In this document: piece by piece, positions 54,562-63,621 of the stretch
Position numbering within the stretch: position 1 is the stretch's first letter
How the letters are laid out: every line of letters begins with the position of its first letter
Origin: Karalla daura
Taxonomy: Eukaryota > Chordata > Actinopteri > Chaetodontiformes > Leiognathidae
Direction of reading: 5' to 3'
Length of the DNA: 64,000 nt
Assembly (NCBI GenBank): GCA_029224185.1
Contig: CM055198.1
Location: 3,215,675 to 3,279,674, forward strand
Position numbers and translations under genes: made by a program
Notes under the pieces: generated by a model
What the model was told of the DNA's origin: nothing
The model's database searches: none
Seen by the model: only the letters and a program-made list of their open reading frames with translations

Positions 54562-56877
54562 ATGTCAGAGAAAGCAGGTTCTCCGGTCCGTCCGGACCAA
54601 AGTGACCCTTCGGTAAGTGAGTTAGCATCGCGCATGAAGCACCTTCACGGCTCCTGGATGTTCTATTTCCGCATTTGTCGTGCGGTGATTGGCTGAGCTC
54701 CCTGTCAATCTGAGCGTTCCGCTTCGCTATTGGACTATAAAAAGGAGGCAGACAGGCTGTCAGACTGGCATGACCATATTTTAAGGAGTCGGAGTTTCAC
54801 TCACTTTAAACATGTAGTTCGCCTACGATAGTGCAGTACTCGTGTCCGTTCGCTAACTGTGTACAATTTAAGCAGATACGTCACAAGACAACATGTAAAC
54901 GCTCGCTAGTGGTACAATGAAACATTGCTTTCTATCGAAATCTCGAGAAAGATCAAGACTCGAGACTTGACTATAATACACAGCAATTTACAGCAAAACG
55001 TATATCCTTTGAACCCCGAGACAGCTTGTTCTGGTCTTGAAATGAAGCAAACTGAGTTTGCTTTACGAGTATACCACACAGTAAGAATACCCTAGAGGGC
55101 ATGAGGGAATTCAAGTTCTAGCATTTAACATCATAAGCTAGGAGGAAAACCACATGCTAGATAGATGTAGCATATCCATGTCCACAGAATAACATACCCA
55201 TGAGGACTATGGGTTTTTGATGTGGGTCCCTACTTGGAAATGACTGGTATCTGCCTGCTACCACCTTCATGTGTTTTTGAGCAAATGGACAGTTTCTCAC
55301 CTAAAGCTCTCCTAGTCTTCATCACCACTCAAATCCACCTTTGTACATATAAGTCTGGTCACACCCATTCATACCCTTTCATACACTGCCGGCAGAGCTG
55401 ACCCTACATAAGTTCGACCGCCAGCTTTAAACATCCACACACTGTGTGTGCTGTGTCATCAAGGACAGTTGGGGCTTCAGTATCTTGCCCAACGATACTT
55501 TTAGACTGGGATGAAACCACCATCCTTCCAGTCCAGTCGAGGGCAATCACGATTCCACCGCAGCCACAGTCACTAACAATAACAATAGAGATCAATTGTG
55601 GGAGTCTGAATGTCATCAAAGCAACTGAGCGTCGTCATCACGTTGAAACCTAATCAGCTTATCATAAGGCAAAGAAAAAAAGGGGTTTGGGTTTGGTTAG
55701 AGGGTTGAAGAATGTCTGTTAAAGTAACAAACCCTTGACAGATGAATAAAAAAATGAAAAATGATAGAAATTATGACTTCTTGAAATGACATTGGTCTAG
55801 AGAACGATTTGTAGTGTATGTTACATCAAAAAACATTGAGATGCAATACATGTATTACAATTATTATTGTAATATTATTACAGTTGCTCAAAAGCACATT
55901 TGTGAGCATTGTTTATATTTCTATACAGCTTTTTCCATAGTCGTTGCATGTAGTAGTGGTGCCCCCATGCCCTGTGACTAAATGACCCATTAAAAAAACA
56001 CAGCATCCAAAGTGGAAATACTGGAGGCTGTATGCATATAGTCAGATGGCAGAGCTAATAAGACAGGTCAGATCTCTGGCTGTTGATTGACCTCTGCGAC
56101 CACACCTCATTGACGGAGCTCACTGCGCCGCCCCTCCCTGCCCTTCATAACGGACGCCGCGAATAAAGGGACTTATCTTTGGGAACCAGAGATATCTTGG
56201 GGTGGAGGTCCTGGCAAAAGGGGAGGAGGAATAGGAGGAGGGCGTGGGGTGGCGAGCTGGTAAAAAAGACCACTGTTCAAGTGGCAAGAAGCTACATGAC
56301 CTCAGTCCAGCTCCTGAGCAAGACGCAGCAGGCACTCCCCGGGCCGCACGGCGGACACAATAGCCCCCACAGTGCGGACACTCAGAATTATGGAGGAAGG
56401 ACCTTACAAGTACATCAGGGTGAGCGGAGGAGCGGGGAAGCGAGGCGCGGGGGCCGGTCGATGGCACGCGGAGGAGGATGTCACCGACTGTTCCCCGAGG
56501 TTCGGCTGCGAGCGAGTGAAATGAGTCGTTTTTTTTTTGTCCTGCTGTTTACAGGAGGGCAATGGCAAAGTGACCCGGGTCATCCGCATCGGGACGCGCA
56601 AGAGCCAGGTATGCTGCCGCGACACTTCGACTTCGGTTCGTGTTTGGTTTTACCCTCCAACTTTCAGTGTGAGCCCTTTGCTAAAGCCACAGTTAAAGCG
56701 TCAGTTAAACCGGAGGGCAGGCGGCACGTCTGCAGCACCCCCCCCACCCCCCCACCCCCAGAGATAACACAGTGGCGGCTCAACAATGTCCTTCCGAGAT
56801 AACCGCCCCTCCTCCTCCGGACGCTAGCACGCGCCTGTATCGATTTCGCACTCACTGGCTCGGGAGTAGCTTTCGCA

Positions 56878-56908
<31 letters not shown>

Positions 56909-58817
56909 GAGTCAAGAGTCTGTGCTCTTCTGTCCCCGAAGCTGGCCCGCATCCAGACGGACAGCGTCGCGGCCAAGCTGAAAGAGCTGTACCCGGACGT
57001 CATCCTGGAGATAGGTGAGGACCGACCGCGGCCTCCGCTGTCTGTCGCGGGGGGCCTGCTCCCCCGCCTCGCTCGGCGAAACCAACCCCTGTGTCCTCTG
57101 TTTCAGTGGGCATGTCCACGACCGGGGACAAAATCCTGGACACGGCCCTGTCGAAGGTGAGGCCTAAGATTCTGCCGATCGTTCTAAGCGTCATGGAAAC
57201 TCCGCTCCGGCTCGGCTCGTGTAGTAACCGCGTGACTGTGTCCGCAGATCGGGGAGAAGAGCCTGTTCACCAAAGAGCTGGAGAACGCCCTGGAGAGGAA
57301 CGAGTGAGTGTCCGCCGTCATCTGTGGCTGACACCAGGCCGGCCTCGCGCTATTGTCTCGCCAACCGCCAGGCCTGCGCTCTCACAGCGCTCTCCTCAGT
57401 CACTCGTATTTCATGCGTAGACTTTCAGTTTTGAGGGAAATCAGTGGGCACAGTGACCCCATCAGGGCAGGGCCCCAAAAACTCCCGCGTCCGAAGGCTT
57501 TGATTTCCTCCAAAGCCTCAGATGTAGCAGATGGCCCGGTTCTGTGTCCTAAGGAGCTGAATGGCTCCATTATTTGCATCGTGGCGCACGATTTCTTCCT
57601 ATATGACAATGTGGCCGCTTGTCCCGCAGGGTGGACCTGGTTGTTCACTCGCTGAAAGACCTGCCCACCACCCTGCCCCCAGGATTCACCATCGGGGCTG
57701 TGCTCAAGTGAGTTCTCTGTCTGCGTGAAACACATATACAGTTCTTGACACAGGTCTGCTTGTGAGTGAAGTCAAGAGCACACGGAAACTCAATCGATTG
57801 ACTAGCCGATGCCACTGGAATGTGCTGGGGATCACCTTGCCTTTTGTTGGACCAGTTCCTGTTAGTCCAAAGCGGAGCTCAGTATTACCGGGTCTTAAGT
57901 GTCGCAGTTTGCGTCCTAACCACTGTTCTGCTGCTGATTCCAGGAGAGAAAGCCCTCACGACGCCGTGGTCCTCCACCCCAAACATGCTGGGAAAACTCT
58001 GGACACCCTGCCAGAAAACAGGTGCATGTCTAGCGCGTGGTCGATCTGCTTGTCCTCTGCTTTAAAACATCTAAACCTAACCGTCTACCCGTCTAAAACG
58101 TAACCCCGCACCGTGTCCCACTGCAGCGTGATCGGCACCAGCTCGCTGAGACGCGCGGCTCAGCTGAAGAAGAGGTTCCCACACCTGGATTTCAAAGATA
58201 TTGTATCCTTCGTACGGTGCAGCTCCACGTCTGCAGCACGGCCGAAGCGGCGGGTTTCATTTTGAGGTCTGAGATCTGAGAAGTGGCTCCGGTATTTCCC
58301 CAAGTGTTTGCCTTAGCGCCCCCCTCCCCCCCAGCGCGGGAACCTGAACACGCGTCTGAAGAAGCTGGACGAGAAGGACGACTTCGCCGCCATCATCCTG
58401 GCTGCGGCCGGCCTCAAGAGGATGGGCTGGGAGGACCGGATCAGCCAGGTAGGACCGTCCCGCTCTGTCCAAAATGCCCCCAGCCAGGCGGACAACTGAC
58501 CCCTCTGTCTCCGCCCGCCTCCCAGATCCTGGAGCCTGAGGACTGCATGTACGCCGTGGGACAGGTGAGAGCCGTGACGTGCGAGGAGATGGGAGAAAGC
58601 TGACCCGAGGCTGTAGACTGACAGAGGGTCTGTGTGTGTGTGTGTGTGTGTGTGTGCGCTTTGTTTCAGGGCGCTCTAGCAGTGGAGGTCCGGGCCAGAG
58701 ACACGGACATCCTGGAGATGGTGTCGGTGCTGCACCACCGAGACACCGTGCTGCGCTGCATCGCCGAGAGAGCCTTCCTCAGACACCTGGTACACACACA
58801 CACGCACGCACACACGC

Positions 58818-58869
<52 letters not shown>

Positions 58870-58993
58870 GCACACACACACACGTTCAAGTCTTGAAATG
58901 CACTTGTGTGTTGAATGTGCAATTCCCCTGCAGGAGGGAGGCTGCAGCGTTCCAGTGGCTGTGCACACTGAGGTGAAGGACTCGCAGGTGAGA

Positions 58994-59035
<42 letters not shown>

Positions 59036-59636
59036 GAGGACAAGCATCAATACATGCAATAGTGTCCATTGGGACAGAGCTGCAGACATCATATCGCTTT
59101 GTGTTCCCAAGTGGGAGCTACTCTTTTTAAAAAAAGTTTTAGGAATTGAATCAGAATGTCCAGTTGTAGATTTCTTTTGTGTCAAATCTTGAGCATATTG
59201 TATCACGAGACAATGCGATGTGATTGCGATGCTTTTTCCCCAGCTCTACCTGACTGGAGCGGTGTACAGCCTGGACGGATCCGACAGCCTGAAGGAAACC
59301 ATGCAGACGAGCGTCTCTGCCGCCGACCGGGTGAGTGCGCGCTGGATCCCGAGCCTGCCCCAAATCGATCCCGTCTCCCCGCGTGGTGACAGCCCCGTCC
59401 CATGCCTCACACTGCTAACGTGTGCGCGCGCGTGTGTGTGTGTGTGTGTGTGTGCGTGACAGAGCCCAGAGAAGGTGGACGAGCGCCTGCAGCGGGTGGG
59501 CGTGACGGCTCGCAAGCTGTCGGAGGAGGCCCAGGACCGGGCCGAGCAGCTGGGCGTGGACCTGGCCAACCTGCTGCTCAGCAAGGGAGCCAAGGAGATC
59601 CTGACGGTGGCCCGGCAGCTCAACGACGCCAGGTAA
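54562..59636 (+). CDS. hmbs: hmbs (hydroxymethylbilane synthase, porphobilinogen deaminase), 14 coding exons, 367 aa
   Basis: Exons: 54,562-54,612; 56,555-56,608; 56,942-57,014; 57,107-57,156; 57,248-57,303; 57,630-57,707; 57,944-58,021; 58,127-58,202; 58,335-58,448; 58,526-58,564; 58,670-58,789; 58,934-58,987; 59,244-59,330; 59,463-59,636. All phases join and all borders are GT-AG. Cytosolic enzyme, third step of heme synthesis: it joins four porphobilinogens into hydroxymethylbilane with release of ammonia. Diagnostic blocks: VIRIGTRKSQLARIQTDSV near residue 30, STTGDKILD, HSLKDLPT with catalytic Asp105 (human Asp99), GTSSLRRAAQL, RGNLNTRL, and EGGCSVPVAVHT with Cys267 (human Cys261), which carries the dipyrromethane cofactor. 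The C-terminus LANLLLSKGAKEIL...ARQLNDAR matches human and ends at a natural TAA. The exon 1 start corresponds to the ubiquitous isoform of mammals. Confidence 0.98.
54687..54743 (+). promoter_or_regulatory. hmbs: CCAAT-CCAAT-TATA unit in hmbs intron 1
   Basis: Inverted CCAAT boxes GATTGGCT (54,687-54,694) and ATTGG (54,729-54,733) are followed by TATAAAAA (54,736-54,743). This is a complete core promoter layout on the plus strand, 75 bases inside intron 1, and would start transcription near 54,768. A first exon from here would have to be untranslated or use a later ATG. Confidence 0.45.
55365..55600 (+). repeat. dispersed teleost repeat of a second family, in hmbs intron 1
   Basis: ggggcttcagtatcttgccc, then gatactt, then gggatgaaaccaccatcctt and ccaccgcagccacag resemble a fish repeat with blocks GGTTCAGTGTCTTGCCCAAGGACAC and GGATCxAACC. 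A shorter piece (cctcctgagccacagctgca) lies at 35,423-35,442. Confidence 0.45.
56172..56248 (+). promoter_or_regulatory. hmbs: erythroid-type motif pair: GATA site and KLF/CACCC box
   Basis: CTTATCT (AGATAAG on the minus strand, the best GATA1 site) at 56,172-56,178 and GGGCGTGGG (CCCACGCCC, KLF type) at 56,240-56,248 lie 140-220 bases upstream of the alternative ATG at 56,390. GATA plus CACCC is the known composition of the mammalian erythroid HMBS promoter. Confidence 0.4.
56390..56419 (+). CDS. hmbs: candidate alternative first coding exon of hmbs (MEEGPYKYIR)
   Basis: Ten codons from ATG to a GTGAGC donor in phase 0. That phase joins in frame to exon 2 at 56,555 (EGNGKVTRVIRIG), the same acceptor used by exon 1. 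The result would be a protein with a shorter N-terminus, as the mammalian erythroid isoform has. Inferred from splice phase and the upstream motifs; not proven. Confidence 0.4.
56880..56908. repeat. 29-base poly-C run at the hmbs intron 2 acceptor
   Basis: It ends 33 bases before exon 3 and is likely part of the polypyrimidine tract region of that acceptor. Confidence 0.95.
58630..59456. repeat. CA/TG dinucleotide tracts in hmbs introns 10-13
   Basis: (TG)n at 58,631-58,657, (CA)n at 58,791-58,882, (CA)n at 58,997-59,032 and (TG)n at 59,425-59,456, one in each of four successive introns and each close to a splice site. Confidence 0.9.
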
Positions 59637-61310
59637 TGAGGCCGGAGCAGGACCCGGAGGCTGGAACGGGACCCGGGGGCCCGGAGGCATCCCAGGCCGG
59701 AGGCCCAGAGCTCAGCCACGGCCTTGAGTCAAAGTGAACGAATCCTCTGCCTTTTTTTTTTTTTTTTTAGTCGCAACGTAGCATATTCCTCTTCGCTGGA
59801 GGATTCCTTGGACCGAAGCTGTGGTGGCTTGGTGCATCGCCACGCTGCTACGCTTATCATTCGTTGTTATTGTTGCATCCTAAGCTCGTCCGGGGTCGCT
59901 AGGCTCCGCAGCGCTCCAGCCCTGGGTTCCAGCCCAGGAACGCCTCCTGAGCCGTTCATGAGACGCACACACCAAGTGGCCTTCGAAATGTCTACCCAGC
60001 ACCCGCAGTGCTGTCACTGGCCAGTGCCCTCATTGTCAAAACCCTTTTTCTGTTTGTGTTTTTAAATCCAACTCTCGAATGCGCCCCCCCACCCCTCGCT
60101 CCCCTCTCCAATAGTCAAGGGGGTTCCTCCGCCCCTTCCACTCTGAGCTGCTGCAAGTCTGCCGCCCCATCCGGAGGCTGGGCGGCAGAAGCTGTTGCCA
60201 AAGACGAGTCTGCCGGCACATGGCGCTCGTTTCAGCGCGAGGGCGAAACGTTCGCACAAATGTCAACGGCGAGCTCCGCCTCTCCCTGGGGCCCGGACAC
60301 GGAACCATGTTGTTCGTCCCGTTGCCTTACCTGCGAAACCTCCGTTCAGCCTCTTCCGTGCGCTGTCAGACAGCCGGTGCCCGCTACTCGTTTGACTCGT
60401 CCTGATTTTAAACGTAGGGCTTTTTTTCTCTCATCATCACACCCCGGATGCCTTCGATGCAGCCGTGCCAACAGGTGCACGTCACGCGCCGTTCTGATGA
60501 AGCGCCGCTGCCTCCAGGAAACCGAACAAAACGGGCCCGAACTCGTAATTATGAGTGCCGTATCTCAACATTCTGAAGTGTCCCAGAGGTTAACAATCCC
60601 AGGCTTTTTAACAATCTCCTGAGGCGGTACCATCATAATCTATTCAGTATCATAACTTGAGTGTCTGTTTGTAAGATTTTGAACCGTTCGTTTGGAAATT
60701 TTGAGATATGGTTGTCATAATTATGTGATTCTTCTCATGCGTTATTGATAAATACTGAATGCTGAATGCAGTGCGTTATTGTATTGTTAATCCACAGCCA
60801 TTCACCGTTTTGGTGGGTTCCAATTTTGTACATGTATATTAATATCAGTAAGTCATGAAAAGCATTTCTATTCGCTGTGATATCGTCATGCAGGATGCTG
60901 TATTCCAACACATCGAACTGAGTGTGTCTCCGAAAGCAATACTTCTCAGCTCTGTAAATCATTTCTGCCCAAGTGAACTGCATATCTGCCTCACGGGGAT
61001 GCCTTTCTATGTTAGACCTCGATACCCACTGAACAGTTAAGTGACAGCAGACTGACTCTCCTTCGTTTTTACGTCCTCCTCAGTTAAACCTCCTGGCGTG
61101 AGGCGAGGTTCAGCCATTACTAGCCATATTTGTGTCTAAGCTTTAATTTCGGTATGAATTCCTTTAGAGTATTTCTGTGTGTAGAGTCTTTATCACAGTG
61201 TGCATCGTTGCATTGGTCTATTAACGATGTACGGTCATGGTCTCTCAAAGTGTCCGTTTTTGTCACTTACACGAACACCATGTCAAAATAAAACTGCGTT
61301 TATCATACGA
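59637..61310 (+). other. hmbs: hmbs 3' untranslated region (inferred)
   Basis: From the TAA to just after the AATAAA at 61,287. About 1.65 kb, no repeat-free coding potential. A canonical acceptor after a poly-T run (59,753-59,770) would allow a 134-base intron spanning the stop codon. Confidence 0.65.
61287..61292 (+). terminator. hmbs: hmbs polyadenylation signal AATAAA
   Basis: AATAAA followed by a T/G-rich stretch (gcgtttatc, gtgctttcgt) within 30 bases, a good cleavage context. Confidence 0.6.
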
Positions 61311-61439
61311 GTGCTTTCGTCAAGTCTACTTATTCATAGGGCACATTTTAAAACTACAAATAATGGACAGATTTAAAAACCAAAAAAACATTTAAGATGA
61401 GCATAAAAATGTATAAATGTCAAACAGTGGAGGCTTGGA

Positions 61440-61530
61440 CTGAGCTGAAAGGCAGGAAAATAGTGGGCCTAGTATTGAACCATGGGGGACACCACTTTTT
61501 ATATGTGCGGCAGGTAAGTGATGGTTTCTT
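61440..61530 (-). mobile_element. non-LTR retrotransposon reverse transcriptase fragment
   Basis: On the minus strand an open frame reads SGVPHGSILGPLFS. This matches the highly conserved (S)GVPQGSxLGPLLF block of LINE reverse transcriptases. No more of the enzyme can be recognised, so it is a dead remnant. Confidence 0.6.
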
Positions 61531-61614
61531 ATTCTCAGTGAGAGGGCTTTTTGGTGCTTGTAGCATTTGTAGCAGTTTTCCCATGTCACCGAGTTTGTCG
61601 GGCTCCGATTCGTC

Positions 61615-61690
61615 CTAACTGGGTTGTCTCATTGTGTAAAATGTCTTGAGACGACGCCGTTACGAACCGGTACCGTGTTGCATTGTAAAT
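61615..61690 (+). mobile_element. fish L2-like LINE 3' tail remnant
   Basis: GTAAAATGTCTTGAGACGACG at 61,636-61,656 and the sequence after it, up to attgtaaatacagctgaa, resemble the 3' ends of fish L2-type elements (GTAAAGTGCCTTGAGACGAC...). Matched from memory of the family, so approximate. Confidence 0.5.
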
Positions 61691-62467
61691 ACAGCTGAAA
61701 TGACCTGGAGAAAAATGGGAAAGGGGCGCAAAGCAGCAGCTCTCGGAGGTAATGGGTATCCAGGATTTGTTTATTCGGATCAAAGAGCTTCAGATGCACC
61801 CTGTTGATGTAGTCCCAAGCCCTCTTCTCAGAGACAATTTTGTAAGCGACCGTGTTTATCTTGACCCCGCACACTTCCAGCGGATCGTCCTCCGTATATC
61901 CCGCCATCCACACGAGTTCAAAATCTGCTGCCTGCTCATGAGGCTGGAGTTGGGACGGTTGTACGTTTGCCGCTGGCTGACCGGCCTTGGACGCCTTGTG
62001 CTGGTCCTCTGAAGCAGCAGCAGCAGCAGCAGCAGCAGCAGAGGCAGCATTATTGGTTTGAGTGGTGCTCAGCATTGTTCCAGCGACAGGAGTGTTGTCC
62101 AGGCCGCCACTCAGATGCCCCTTCAAAGGTTTTCTGTAAATGCTGGAGTGTGTAGCCCCAGAGACCAAGCCTGGGTGTGCGGGGGAAGAGAGCTTTCTGT
62201 GGGTTGAGTTTTTTTGGCGGGCTCTCAACTTCCTGTAGACATCCAAGGTTCTTTTACTAACAGGCACGTATGCTTGATCGCTGATGTTGCTATACTTGGC
62301 CAAACACTTGAGAAGCCTTTCACCTCTGGCTGGCAAGGGTTCAGGGGGCTTTGGTTGTGGTTCTGGTCGGGGCTGAGGATCCTGTGGAGCCGGAGAAGGA
62401 GGCTTGGGGGGAAGAGGAGTCGGGGCTTTGGGCACAACGGGTGGTGCGCATGGAGTTATCCGGGGCT
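61629..62467 (-). CDS. unrecognised gene, exon C (last exon)
   Basis: Starts after aatag in phase 1 and runs to a TGA at 61,631-61,629. A proline-rich start, a basic middle, a polyalanine tract from a CAG-type repeat, and the blocks WMAGYTEDDPLEV and YKIVSEKRAWDYINRVHLKL. The last 20 or so codons overlap a LINE-like tail. Confidence 0.78.
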
Positions 62468-63621
62468 CTATTCATGTGGAAAGGTACATTACAGTAACAC
62501 AAAGATTGTGGAATCACAAAAGGAAAATAATTGCTAAAACTGGGCCTCAGGCAAGAACATTTTCACAACAAATTTAGCCATTACCTGAAGTGGCATCATG
62601 AAGACAATCATTCTGCTGCACTAATGCGCGTCTGATCTGCTTATTATTTGGCTTTATATTAAAGAGCACTTTTTTATCATTAGGACTTGCAACATATATG
62701 TTCTCACTTCTTGTATGAGGCCCAAAATCGTCGTGCACTGAGTGAATTCATTTTTTTATGGTACACAGTCTTGATAGCAACAACCTGGCTTTGGGCGGAG
62801 CATAACAGCAGGGACCACCAAAGGTCTGGGACCAGGGCTCTCTGGAACCTTCAGGACCGGGCCTGGGTCCACTCTGCGTGCCGGGCGGAGAGAGGTTCTG
62901 GGCTGCTGGAGAGAGAGAGATGCTGGAGGAGGCCCCATGTCTTCCTGCTTGGGGCTTAATTGAGAAAACAAGATTGCATGAATCCGGTTGGTTACGTGGA
63001 CATGTATTTACAACTCTGAGTGATAGTTGACCATCGTCTTGTTCTAAAACTCACACAATGCTCTGCACAGGTCTTGGGTTGAATGGGGAACTGTTTTTTT
63101 GAGCTTTATTTTCTTTTCGACCATCAGGAGCTTTTGGCTGGGTTTGAGTGCCTGATGAACTGTCCGAAACGCTGTTTCCATCTAAGGGGTTTCCATCATC
63201 TTCTACTTTTCCTTTGTCCTCACATACTCCGTCCTTTTCCTCCACCTTTGTTTCCTTCACTTTCCACTCTTTTCTTCTCCCTTTCCTATTTCTCACATCC
63301 TTTCGGTCCAGTTCCCACTCGTCATCGTCAGCTTCATCACTGTCCTCACCATCATCTATGAAGCGGAAAATCCTTGTGCTTATATCCTCCTCCTCCTCCT
63401 CTTCCTCCTCCACCTCCTCCGCAGATCCTCCATCCTCCTCCTCTGCTTTGAAATCATCCACCCAAGGAAAGAGGTTGCTTATTGGGCGGCCTGACTCGAC
63501 AAGTCTCCTCCTCATCCATCCGCGGATGACAGAGTTGGGGATGTAGCCATCTGGAGCTATGGGCCATTTCTGAGGTTCTGTGGGATGTTCAGCCCTCTTC
63601 ATCAACTCAGCCTCCACAGAC
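61629..63621 (-). CDS. unrecognised protein, three 3' exons (acidic, proline-rich, polyalanine), partial
   Basis: Exons 63,621-63,055, 62,954-62,785 and 62,467-61,629, with GT-AG borders. The phases fit exactly at both junctions (GT|C and G|AG), which makes it a real gene. About 525 residues are present; the 5' end lies beyond the right edge. Order: a block with GYIPNSVIRGWMRRRLVESG and PWVDDF; an acidic stretch rich in E/D; a lysine-rich basic part; a long proline-rich part; a conserved-looking block LLKCLAKYSNISDQAYVPVS followed by KRTLDVYRKLRARQK; nine alanines; and a C-terminal block ADFELVWMAGYTEDDPLEV, VCGVKINTVAYKIVSEKRAW, DYINRVHLKLFDPNKQI. No signal peptide or membrane segment seen. 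I do not recognise the family; composition suggests a nuclear protein, which is a guess. It is convergent with hmbs, with about 320 bases between the ends. Confidence 0.8.
62008..62043. repeat. CAG/CTG trinucleotide repeat in coding sequence
   Basis: About ten uninterrupted units, read on the minus strand as a polyalanine tract in exon C of the unrecognised gene. Confidence 0.9.
62785..62954 (-). CDS. unrecognised gene, exon B (proline-rich)
   Basis: 170 bases, phase 2 in and phase 1 out, 56 whole codons starting PKQEDMGPPPASLSLQQPR and ending VVPAVMLRPKP. The acceptor is ttctcaattaag and the donor GTTGTT is weak, but both junctions keep frame. Confidence 0.7.
63055..63621 (-). CDS. unrecognised gene, exon A (acidic N-terminal part)
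   Basis: 567 bases, acceptor ctgctgcag, donor GTGAGT. It begins SVEAELMKRAEHPTEPQKW and contains an uninterrupted run of eight glutamates after EEV, a second acidic segment DDGEDSDEADDDEWELD, then a K/R/E-rich segment that is probably helical. Confidence 0.8.

Larger units (their letters stand above)
54613..56554 (+). other. hmbs: hmbs intron 1 (1.9 kb), with candidate internal promoters
   Basis: It contains a TATA/CCAAT unit near 54,690-54,743, a dispersed repeat fragment at about 55,365-55,600, and a candidate alternative first exon ending at 56,419. In mammals intron 1 of this gene also holds the erythroid promoter. Confidence 0.7.

Noticed and set aside
56179..56802. 207-codon open frame over hmbs exon 2
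   Set aside because: Wrong frame relative to the conserved hmbs exon; no homology.
60008..60622. 204-codon open frame downstream of hmbs
   Set aside because: Lies in the hmbs 3'UTR, no recognisable domain, cysteine- and serine-rich random-looking composition.
61772..61785. AATAAA on the minus strand as a polyadenylation signal of the unrecognised gene
   Set aside because: It falls within the coding frame (DPNKQ), so it is more likely coding, although an earlier end cannot be fully excluded.
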